Origin: Sorghum bicolor
Taxonomy: Eukaryota > Streptophyta > Magnoliopsida > Poales > Poaceae
DNA: 64,000 nucleotides
Assembly: GCF_000003195.3 (NCBI RefSeq)
Contig: NC_012873.2
Span: 44,200,061-44,264,060 of the forward strand
Reading direction: 5' to 3'
Part shown: piece after piece, positions 21,195 through 31,093 of the stretch
Position numbering within the stretch: the stretch's first letter is position 1
Layout: each line of letters starts with the position of its first letter
Position numbers and translations under genes: made by a program
The notes under the pieces: generated by a model
The model's database searches: none
What the model was told of the DNA's origin: nothing
The model's input: the letters and a program-made list of their open reading frames with translations, nothing else

Positions 21195-21832
21195 GGCGTC
21201 AAGAGGCTTGATGGAGCCCCGATTGATGGCCTCCATCAATCGGCGTTTGAAGAAGGGGATGAATGCCCATTGCAGCGTTCCTGGCTCGGTGGAGAAGAAG
21301 GGGGAAGATGCTGACGTGCGGGCCCCACGGTGCAGCGAGAGAGGGAGGGGGAAAAGAGCGCCGATAGGCGGGCCCTACTGCGCAGTGAGAGGGGGGAAGG
21401 CGCAGCCGCGTGGGCTGTCCGCGCGGAGCGGGCTGCGCCACTGGGCCGCGTGCGCGTCGCGAGCGAGGGCGGGGAGCTGGGCCGCCAACGGCCCAACGCC
21501 AGGGGTGAGCGCGGGGTGTGCTGGGCTAGGGTTTGGGGCTGGGCCAAAATCGGTGAAGGGGTTAAAGATAAAAGGAAAATTCTTTTATATTTTCCAAAAT
21601 TGTAAATTTGTATAAATTCCTATCATATTGATTTTTAAACCAAACAACCTAGTCTTACAATCAATCAAAAATATTATGCACCAGCATGAATGCAGCATTT
21701 CATGTTTCTAGACCTTATAGTTTATTTTAAATAATTCCAAAAATTGTTATTTTGCCTAAACAATTCTCAAATAATTCCTATAATTATGCCAAATTAAATA
21801 CTAATTTGTAGATTAAGTTTTAGGGTGTTACA

Positions 21833-21846
21833 AACCTACCCCCCTT
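21833..21846 (-). other. Polypurine tract of Tekay-1
   Basis: On the minus strand AAGGGGGGTAGGTT directly precedes the LTR start TGTAACACCC. This is a classic polypurine tract for the Tekay/Del lineage and sets the element's orientation. Confidence 0.85.
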
Positions 21847-24800
21847 AGGATGAATCTCGTCCTCGAGGTTCGGATGGCTCAAAAAGATGAGGGTACTCAG
21901 ATTTTAAATCATCCTCTCTTTCCTAGGTTGCTTCATCTTTTGAATGCCTGTTCCACTGAACTTTGCACATTCTTATGACCTTGCTCCTGGGGATTCTTTC
22001 TGCTGTCTCCAAAATTCTTACAGGATATTCTTTATAGGAAAGATCTTTTTGAGCATCGAGCTCTTCCAGAGGTAACTGTTCCTCGGGTACTCTCAGACAT
22101 TTCTTAAGCTGTGACACATGGAAGACATTGTGAACACTAGAGAGTTGCTCAGGTAACTCCAGTTGATAGGCTACTTCTCCTCTCCTAGCAATGATCTTAA
22201 AGGGACCTACATACCTAGGAGACAACTTCCCCTTGGTATGAAATCTCTTGACTCCTCTTATAGGTGACACCTTGAGATACACATAATTTCCTATCTGAAT
22301 TTCCAAATCCCTTCTCCTTGTATCTGCATAACTTTTCTATCACGATTGTGCTATTTTCAAGTTCTGTCTTATTGTGTGCACCTGCTTCTCTGCTTCTTGC
22401 AAAATCTCTGGCCCAAAAACTTGACTTTCCCCCGTTTGACTCCAAAGCAGTGGTGTCCTGCATTTCTTGCCATATAATACCTCAAAAGGTGCCATTTTGA
22501 GACTCTTCTGATAACTATTATTATAGGAGAACTCTGCATAGGGCAAACTTTTGTCCCAACTTGTCTCGTACTGCAGGGCACAAGCTCTCAACATATCTTC
22601 TAGTGTCTGATTTGTTCTTTCTGTCTGCCCATCTATTTGAGGATGGTAGGCCGAACTAAAATTCAGTTTCGTATCCATGGACTCATGTAGTTTCTGCCAA
22701 AAGTGTGATGTAAACTGTGTCCCTCTATCAGAAACAATTTTCTTTGGCACCCCATGTAAACACACAATCCTTTCCATGTACAATTCTGCCAACTTTGCCC
22801 CGGAATAGGTAGTCTTGACAGGGATGAAGTGAGCTACCTTGGTTAATCGATCCACAATAACCCAGACAGAATCGTATCCTTTCTGTGTCCGAGGTAGTCC
22901 CACTATGAAATCCATTCCAACTTATTCCCAATTCCACTCAGGTATTTTCATGGGTTGAAGTAATCTTGCTAGTCTCTGATGTTCTGCTTTTACTCTTTGG
23001 CATGTATCACATATAGCCACATATTCTACTACATCTCTTTTCAAGCCATACCACCAATATCTTTCTTTTAGGTCGAGGTACATTTTAGTGCTACCCGGGT
23101 GTATAGAATAGGCTGAGTCATGAGCTTCTCTCAAAATAGCCTCTCTAATAGACTTTATCTCGGGTACACAAATCCTCTTACCGAACCATACCGTTCCCTG
23201 GTCATCCATGTGGAAACCTGGTGCCTTACCAATCACTATCCGTTCAGCGATATCTTTAATTTTCTCATCTTCCAGTTGTCCTTTACGGATATCTCGTTCT
23301 AGTGTGGGTTCCACCTCCAATTCCATAGTGTTAGCCACTATACTCAGGTTCAGATGTTCAAACTCTTCGCACAACTCCCTAGGTAACTGAGTCACATAAG
23401 CCATATTAACATAGCTCTTTCTACTCAGGGCATCTGCCACTACATTAGCTTTACCCGGGTGATAGTGTACTTCCATGTCATAGTCCTTAATCAGTTCCAA
23501 CCACCTTCGTTGCCTTAAGTTCAAATCAGACTGGGTGAAGATATATTTCAAACTCTTATGATCCGTATAAATCTCACATTTATGACCAATTAGATAGTGC
23601 CTCCATATTTTCAGAGCGTGCACCACGGCCGCTAACTCCAAATCATGGGTCGGGTTGTTCAACTCGTGTTTCCTCAACTGTCTAGAGGCATAGGCCACAA
23701 CTCTGCCTTCCTGCATTAGCACACAACCAAGACCTTGCCGAGAGGCATCACAGTAGATAGAGAAACTCTTAGTGATGTCAGGTAAGATGAGTACAGGGGC
23801 AGAAGTCAGTTTTTTTTAACTCTTCGAAACTAGCCTGGCACTCTTTAGACCATATAAGTTTAGCATTTTTTCTAACAGAGCAGTCATTGGTTTGGCTAAC
23901 TTAGAGAAACCCTCAATGAATCTTCTATAGTACCCGGCCATTCTAAGGAAACTCCTAATTTCACTCACATCTTTAGGTGGCTTCTAGCTTAGCACATCCT
24001 GAACCTTTTTCGGGTCCACTGCTACCCCTCTGTTAGAGATGATGTGCCCAACGAAAGATACCTCTTTTAACCAAAATTCACACTTACTAAGCTTAGCATA
24101 GAGTTGATGTTCTCTAAGCTTTTGCAGTACCAATCTCAAGTGTTTCTCATGTTCTATCTCATTCTTAGAGAAAACAAGTATGTCATCAATGAACACAACC
24201 ACAAACTTGTCAAGGTATTCCATGAATACTTTGTTCATCAAAAACATAAAGTAGGCAGGTGCATTTGTCAAACCAAAGGACATGACTGTAAACTCATATA
24301 GTCCGAATCGAGTCACAAAAGCAGTTTTAGGGATATCAGATCGTCTTATCCTTAACTGATGATAACCAGACCCAAGGTCTATCTTAGAAAACTCAAAAGC
24401 TCCTTTCAACTAATCAAACAGGTCATCGATTCTAGGGATTGGATACTTGTTCTTAATTGTAACCTCATTAAGCGATCTGTAATCTATACACATTCTTTGT
24501 GTCCCATCTTTCTTTTCTACGAATAACACTGGTGCTCCCCAAGGTGAGGAACTTGGTTGAACATAACCCTTATCTAGCAATTCTCTTAATTGCTTCTTAA
24601 GTTCTGCTAATTCATTCACACCCATTCTATATGGTCTTTTAGCTATGGGTGCAGTTCCAGGTAAAAGTTCAATTACAAACTCAATGTCACGGTCAGGTGG
24701 CATACCTGGCAGTTCCTCAGGGAATACGTCCGGATACTCATTCACTATCCGTATGTCCTCTATTGATGTCCCTTTCAGTTGATTAACTGTGTAGTATTGT

Positions 24801-25245
24801 TTAGCTGACATACTAACCTCTACCTCAATTTGCTGGCCTAAAGGTGTCATTAACTGAACTGTTTTGCTATCACATTGTATAACTGCCTTTCTCTGTTTCA
24901 ACCATTCCATACCCAGGATAACATCAATACCAGAAGTTTTCAAAACCACTGGGCTAACTGTAAACTCTACGCCCTTAAGGTGATGTTTACTAGAGGGCAT
25001 CTAAGGGTAGCTTGCAATTCTGCTCCAGGTGAGCTAACTATCATGGAATTTTTCATAACAATCATGGGTATATCATATTTCTTGACAAATGACTGAGCAA
25101 TAAAGGAATGTGATGCATCAGAATCGAATAAAACTATAGCAGGGCTTGAGTTAACTGGAAACATACCGAGCATCACGTTCGGTGCCTCTTGTGCCGCCTC
25201 GGCTGTCACATGATTTACCCTGCCTCTGATATTGTTTTGGGCCAT
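21847..25245 (-). pseudogene. pol: Tekay-1 pol: protease, RT, RNase H, integrase with chromodomain (degenerate)
   Basis: From right to left on the minus strand: protease with LFDSDASHSFI near 25105-25137, where the usual active-site Gly after Asp-Ser is Asp; RT (25000-23984) with MCIDYRSLN and catalytic [10 protein letters not shown]; RNase H with [13 protein letters not shown] near 23530-23570; integrase with an HHCC finger (ICDTCQRV near 23000) and a DDE core (VSDRGTQFTSHFW, GQTERTNQ, 22915-22600); then a chromodomain (21923-22040, [10 protein letters not shown]...[12 protein letters not shown]). Breaks include stops near 24410, 23984 and 22922, small indels near 23820-23880 and 22340, and a Trp-to-stop change in the chromodomain near 21922. 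It cannot produce an intact polyprotein. Confidence 0.9.
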
Positions 25246-26262
25246 CTTCTTGGGGCACCTATTAGAGTAATGTCCCGGCTCACCACAGCTGTAACATTTG
25301 TTATCATTGTTGGCATTTGGTGCTTTTGGTGCACCATTCTTTGGTGGAGCATTGGGAACATTTGTTTTTATGGGAGCATTATTGACTGGCTGCTGACGTT
25401 GGTTAGGAGCTCTGTACTGCTACTGCTGCTGCTGTGCACGTTGTGGCTGCTGGTTACGATTGACCAGGCTTGATTGTCCCTGATAGCGCTGCTGTGGATA
25501 AGCTTGCTGAGGATTGGTATGAGTACGCGTGTTGTTCCCTGACTGTTGTCCCTGGAACTTCCTTTTCTTATCTTCCATCTGACGGCGTTTGTTTTCAATC
25601 ACCAGGGCCTTGTCCACCAGATACTGAAAGCTTGCAAAAGTTTGGGATAGCAGTTGATACTGGAGCCCATCATTCAAACCTTCCATGAATAGTTCCTGCC
25701 TCTTCTCATCATTCTCCACTTCAGTGGGAGCATATCGTGACAATTGTATGAACTTGTCACGATATTCAGCAACAGACATACCTCCTTGATTGATGGAGAG
25801 AAATTCTTTCTTTTTCAGTTTCATCAGTCCAGCAGGGACATGATGAGAGCGGAAAGCATTACGGAACTCCATCCAGGTTATGGGGTCAGCATCTGTATGG
25901 CCAAAACGGAAAGAATCCCACCAATCAAGGGCAGCTCCTTGCAGTTGCCCTGCTGCATACAACACTTTCTCTCTGTCATCACACTGTGCAATCTCCAGTT
26001 GTCTTTCAATAGCACGAAGCCAGTCATCAGCTTCGAGAGGGTCGGTGGAGTGTTTGAAAACAGGTGGATGTCCCTTCAAGAATTCTCCTCTCTTGTCCCT
26101 AACATGAGGAGGTGCGTTTCCATTTCCATTTCCATTGTTCTGCATATTTTGAGCCAGCTGCTGCAGCAGTTGTGTTTGCATCATCATCAGCTGCTCCATA
26201 GTAGGAGGTGGTGGTGGTGGTGGCATGTCCTCACCCCTCCTGTTCCTCCTAGTGTTGGCCAT
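25246..26262 (-). pseudogene. gag: Tekay-1 gag with CCHC knuckle
   Basis: The ATG is at 26260-26262. The N-terminus is Pro-rich (MPPPPPPP), followed by a gag domain (residues about 60-210: DDWLRAIERQLEIA, WWDSFRFGH, LMKLKKKEFLSI) and a Gln/Arg-rich tail. A stop at 25420-25422 ends the frame after 280 codons. In the same region downstream the zinc knuckle CYSCGEPGHYSNRC is still readable near 25260-25300, so the stop removes the nucleic-acid binding part. Gag would have formed virus-like particles with pol from the same transcript. Confidence 0.85.
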
Positions 26263-27018
26263 CTATACCAGATACACAATATGAGTCTCACATGTCCAAG
26301 ATTCTTAATTTTCTAGAGATATAACATGCTGGAATTACTACCATCTGATCAAGTATGGGATTACATATGTTGTGAGTACAATGTAGTATGCATTCTGTAT
26401 TTTTCTGCTGTCCTCACTAAAGCTACAGTGAAGTAAAACAAGCATATCTTTCTCTCTGTTTAACTTCTCACTGCAAAATTTAACCTTCTGGAAAGCTTGG
26501 AAATTTTCCTACAACTTTCATTCAGATCACTTCCTCAAATTCTGGCGTTTACATAGGTAAAAACAAGTGACAACTTTTACTGTTCTGGAATTTCTGACTG
26601 CGCAGAGAGGTCACCTTGTAAAAATTTTATCTCTCAAACGGTAACAGATATTGAGGTGATTCCAGAGCCGAATGAAAGATATAGAAGTCTATTTTATTCC
26701 AATTTTTTTTGTATTTTTAGACCATCCAGAACTCGGGATAAACAGATATTAAGGCAGACTGCTCAGAGGGAAAAACATGGGTGGACAGCAAGATATAAGT
26801 AAAACCCAACTATTTATTCATATTATCCTTAGACCTTAGCCCTAATCTAAATGATTGTGGACAGGCCCACAATCATTGAAATCATGACAAAAATCCAACT
26901 GACCCATTAAGCATTATTACAAGCATGCATTCACGTAGAAGCAATTGTTCAATCAGTAGAAAATAAAAACACACTCTCGCATCTCTATGCGTGCTTATTA
27001 CAAATGGGGAAAATCCTC
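26263..27018 (-). other. Non-coding spacer between extra ORF and gag in Tekay-1
   Basis: About 750 bp with no supportable ORF. It would be leader or inter-cistronic RNA between the 324-codon ORF and gag. I see no repeat or other element in it. Confidence 0.6.
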
Positions 27019-27993
27019 CTAAGGGTCAAGATTGGTGCCGGTGTTGGGGTCCTCGTGGTTCCTTGGGGGTGACTCCGCGAGGATGAGTGGTACTTCTTCA
27101 ACATGACTCCCCTGCTGTTGCTTCAACATGGCGTTCTCAACAGCCAACTCAAGGTAGGCCTTCCTCAGGGCATCTAGCTCATCTGAGACTCGATCCAAGT
27201 CCGTGTTGGTTTGAGCCAAGCATGCCAAGGTGGGTCGGATCCTGGGATTCCCTGCCACAAGTGGTGCAGCGATGTTGCAGATTGTCTGACCACTCCGCCG
27301 GCGAGGTAGATAGCGATCTTCTTCCCATGCAATATCAGCAAAGTGGCGGTCGCGGTTCACCACCAAGGCCTGCCGGGCAGCGTCCCGGATAGCTGCTGCG
27401 AGGGTGGTCCTGGCGGTGATCGCACGGTGGATGTGGCACACCCGACTTCCTTCTCGGATGTAAGCTTCAGTCTCCCAAAAGCCGATGTAGTCAGTGTGGG
27501 TCCAATGCTCAGTGCGGTACTGTATGGTACACCGGGTGTGATAACGACGTGTGAGAGTAAGAAGCTTCGGGTGGTAGTAGGCGTCACCATGCAAGTCAAA
27601 ATGAATCACCACTGTCCATCCCTTTGCCAGAAGCGCAGCATGGTGATCTTGGCTATCTCCATCATCATCACCATCACCACCACCACTGCCATGGTCGCTC
27701 GAGTCAGAGCTGTCAGAACTATCTCCATCATCTGGATCACCAGCACCCTCTTGTTCATCTTGCTCCATGGGCTCCTCTTCGGTGTCCTCATCTTCAACAG
27801 GTTCCTCTATCATGACTTCCTCCTCAGCATCCTCATCCATGGGTACATCCATGGTTTGTTCCTCTTGTTGATCCTCCTCCATGTCTCTCAGTGCTTCAAC
27901 CAGATGCGGGGGAACACGCTTGCCTAGAGTGAACCTTGTCCTCTTGTTGGGCATGATGACACGTTTGCGAGCTGTCCACTTGGTATGGGCCAT
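27019..27993 (-). CDS. Tekay-1 extra ORF with histone H3 tail-like N-terminus
   Basis: An intact 324-codon ORF lies between the primer site and gag, while gag and pol around it have stops. The N-terminus MAHTKWTARKR matches the histone H3 tail at seven of the first nine residues after Met, including the Lys4- and Lys9-type positions. Residues about 36-118 are extremely acidic with a Ser-Asp repeat. Residues 120-250 form an unrecognised compact domain rich in aromatics, His and Arg. Residues about 265-295 look like a coiled coil (LDRVSDELDALRKAYLELAVENAML). Acidic tracts are common in histone-binding proteins. No function is established, and the H3 likeness is my observation. Confidence 0.65.
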   Translation of the reverse strand: MAHTKWTARKRVIMPNKRTRFTLGKRVPPHLVEALRDMEEDQQEEQTMDVPMDEDAEEEVMIEEPVEDEDTEEEPMEQDEQEGAGDPDDGDSSDSSDSSDHGSGGGDGDDDGDSQDHHAALLAKGWTVVIHFDLHGDAYYHPKLLTLTRRYHTRCTIQYRTEHWTHTDYIGFWETEAYIREGSRVCHIHRAITARTTLAAAIRDAARQALVVNRDRHFADIAWEEDRYLPRRRSGQTICNIAAPLVAGNPRIRPTLACLAQTNTDLDRVSDELDALRKAYLELAVENAMLKQQQGSHVEEVPLILAESPPRNHEDPNTGTNLDP

Positions 27994-28149
27994 CTATAAG
28001 AAAAGATATGAGGATTAGAACAAAAATAATTTTCTCAATAGATATTAGGCAGATTATAAGCAATAATTTTATAAGAAAATAATTAATAAAATAAGTGCTC
28101 AAGACCCTAAGAACGTCCATTTCTAACTAGGCTGATCGTCCTACAGTCA

Positions 28150-28167
28150 GGCTAAGCTTTGATACCA
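28150..28167 (-). other. Primer binding site of Tekay-1
   Basis: On the minus strand TGGTATCAAAGCTTAGC begins three bases after the LTR. It matches the initiator Met tRNA 3' end (TGGTATCAGAGC in many plant elements) with one change. Confidence 0.8.
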
Positions 28168-29766
28168 ATTTGTCGCACCCAGTTTTGATAACAAAACCAA
28201 GTACTCAAATATGTGCGCCCAGGATGTCCAAACACACATATTATCACAAATTGTAAGTATATCAAAGTAAAGTACTTTATTACATCGCATATTCAACTTA
28301 AACATCTCACATAGTCTTGCTCATTGGCAACATTATTACATAAAGCGGAAAGCTAAGCCCTTATTGCCACAGGGACACCAACTAGTGAACACCAGCTCTC
28401 TAGAAGTCCTGGACATCTTCAGGGAACTCCTCAGTACACACATCTGTTACCCATCTGGGATTTTCATTGAAATATAAACAAGTGTAAGCGCACCATGCTT
28501 AGCAAGTATAACATAGGGGTATATGAAGGCTCAAAGGCTTGACTCGGTTTTACAGCGATTAGCATTTTAGTTGGTCATATTTTATTATCCAATAGTTGCT
28601 ACTTTTAATGAGAGACCAACCCTGGTTACATAAGTGTTAATCAAAGTTATTACATTTCCCAAGTATAGCCAAGTAACCGCTAACCAAGAAGGTTCCAGAC
28701 CGCTCATGACCAAGAGCTCGGCTGTTATTAAAGGTTTTAGATTTCTGCAGAAATTGTACAACTTTACCCCCGAGCCGTGGTTCCCTAGTGTTGGGGTTTG
28801 CAAGGCCCACACCACTTCTACTGAGGAAGTGTGACCGGGTTCCACTACTTAACCTTTCACTAGTCACCCTAACAAAATAGTAGCCGCGAGGTTTCAGTGG
28901 CAAGTGTGCATAGACGACCTCCTTCAAGAGGCACATGTAGTCGCGGCACTGTACACACCAAGGTAGGAGTGACATCTATACACCACGAGGCACCCCCCTC
29001 TAGCGCCTTTCGGTAACTATTAATTTGCTAGAGACTTACTAGTTATATGATTAAGGTCAGAGCCATTTGACTCTCGGGATTGTACGTGACCTCCTGGGTG
29101 ACCGCTTCAAGATTAAGTCCTTATGGAGAGGAATCTAGAGCTTTCAAAAACCAAGCCCTAGCCCCCTAAACCAAGTTACTAGATCATATTTTATCACATT
29201 GCATATACCAATTAATCAGATTAATTTATTAACTTGGGTTTTAAGCGTAGCAGCAACTACCTAAATAAATGCACACCTTCCCATGGGTATCAAGGGTTTG
29301 TGGTACAAAATTATCTAGGTAAAATCCTTATAGGTATTTCAATTTAGACACATGCATATGTATGAATTAAATAATGTTCATAGGTACAAGGAAGCCTATA
29401 TTACACTTGCCTTCCTCAAAAGTTTTCTCCTGGTAGAGCTCCACAAACTGTTCCTCAACCATCCCAACCTGATCACCTTCTAATCGTGATCCAAACACCA
29501 ATCAAGCATCCAGTCTAATCATCACATGCATACAAATAGAGTTCTATTAGAACAGTACACCAAACAGTGAAAACAGTGACTAAAAAGTATATAAATCTAC
29601 TCTACGTATTTCTACGAACACATGAGCGAAAGAATCACTCTAATCGGATTTAAAACGTGAAAGTTATGCATAAAACAAAATGAATGGCATTTCTGTGAAT
29701 AAACTGAATAAAAAACGAATTTAAAAGAATTAAAACTGAATTTCTAACGGGTCTGGACTACGCGCG

Positions 29767-30454
29767 TGTTGATGCAAAACTGATCTGCAAACACAAAGGG
29801 CTAATACCCGATTCAAACGTTAAGGCGTGCCAGCCGATTTGACCTTGCTATCGGCAAAGGTGATAACTCGAATACTTTAGTCCTGACAACAGCGATGCGC
29901 CCGGATGTCACGGCTAAGAGGTACTCACGCGGAACTCGAGAACACGCCGAGCTTAAGTCGACGAATTCCTAAGAACTCGTAATAAAAAGAAAAAAGTATG
30001 ACGAAGTCGTCGAAAAGTAGATGCTGGAATATGAGTAAAAACGTGTGTTTGATTGATTTCTTGATATCTTATTACAAGGTCCTAGGGTTTATATTTATAC
30101 CCTGCTCGAAGAGCTACGACCAGACACGATTAGAATTCGACTTCCAAATTACACGGAATCCATATACAAAACGATGCAAATAACTAAGGAAACAATAAAA
30201 CTATCCTTCGTGACAAACTGAAACTCCTCCACATGACAACTGGCAGCTTCCGGACTCCTCCTTCGCGTCATCGGCAATCCCCTTGCCATGGTCATCGGCA
30301 GACCCTTTTACCTGGTCATCGGCACCATATTACTGCCTGTGGACTTAGTCACATTCAACCTCTCCCTCATCGGCAACCATCCTCATCAGCAACCCGCATC
30401 GTACTGCCACCCTATCCTGCCATCCTGGACACGTGCCCAAAAATGGTATCAACA
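29767..30454 (-). repeat. 3' LTR of Tat-2
   Basis: 688 bp, plus strand TGTTGATGC...GGTATCAACA. It contains four ATCGGC copies at 30270, 30294, 30318 and 30369 (spacings 24, 24, 51) and two others near 29840-29860. A TTATATTTATACCC stretch near 30088-30101 gives the minus-strand TATA-like sequence. Confidence 0.95.
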
Positions 30455-30472
30455 CATGCCCCCCAGTTTCGG
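30455..30472 (-). other. Polypurine tract of Tat-2
   Basis: On the minus strand CCGAAACTGGGGGGCATG directly precedes the LTR. Confidence 0.85.
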
Positions 30473-31093
30473 AGTATAAAACTATTAATGCTCCGAAATT
30501 CTCTGCAGCAATGATGTCTCCTCCGCAATTAATGCTCCTAATCTGGTAACCGACAACCTCAATCTGGACAACTCTGATCCTAATCCTCCGCAGATTCCTC
30601 GAAATCCCCAACTTCCTAAACGGGCATCTTTCTTGGTCGTACATCGGCAACAATACCGTTACAAAGATCTGCCGATGCTCTGACCGGGATATTCGCAAAA
30701 ACGGTTACCTCCCCTCTACCCGCCCATCGGCAAGATGACCGTTATAGAATATCGCCGATGGACCGACCAGGAGATCGCGCACAGTAAAATATCTTTAGAT
30801 AATGACCGCTTCCTGTCAAATCACCTGCACAATCCCTGGATTACCGTGCGAACAGTTACCATATCCACCTGAATACCCTCGGGCTTCTCGGATGCGGCAA
30901 AGAGATAAGTCGGATTTGCCCTTGCCCATCTTGTCCTATAAATAGTTCCTTCTTGGGTACTCCTCCCCCATTACACCATTCTACTATCCAACTTTGCTTT
31001 TCCAGCGGCGGTGCCATTTACAACCCTCAAGATCTCCGGCAAGCACTCCTCTTCATCAACTCCGGTGCCCTCCAGCGTCCTCTTCACGACAAG
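30473..31093 (+). promoter_or_regulatory. Promoter and leader region of the Tat-2 PMD gene
   Basis: No ORF is supportable in this 620-bp stretch. It holds several ATCGGC/GCCGAT copies (for example near 30652, 30671, 30726 and 30752), a TATA box TATAAATA at 30937-30944, then a pyrimidine-rich leader to the ATG at 31094. The same arrangement lies at 8003-8543 and 61522-62142, which supports a conserved antisense promoter. Confidence 0.55.

Larger units (their letters stand above)
10332..21832 (-). repeat. 3' LTR of Tekay-1, split by Ath-2
   Basis: The LTR is 10332-12877 plus 21200-21832, about 3179 bp once Ath-2 and its duplicated GGCGT are removed. The first part (10332-11930) is AT-rich. The second (11930-12870, 21200-21550) is strongly GC-rich and has many chance ORFs. 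A minus-strand TATAAAA lies at 12820-12826. I see no protein-coding gene in it. Confidence 0.9.

Noticed and set aside
21208..21615. 135-codon ORF at the edge of the Tekay-1 LTR
   Set aside because: It starts in LTR sequence separated from its other half by Ath-2, and the homologous right-LTR sequence (37759-38173) has different frames. A chance ORF.
27343..27927. 194-codon plus-strand ORF opposite the H3-like ORF
   Set aside because: It is the antisense shadow of the acidic minus-strand ORF and is low in complexity (His/Ile/Leu runs from repeated Asp/Ser codons).
30233..30514. ORFs across the Tat LTR and polypurine tract (also 36578, 61282)
   Set aside because: They cross the LTR boundary and have no domain. 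Their similarity is just LTR identity.
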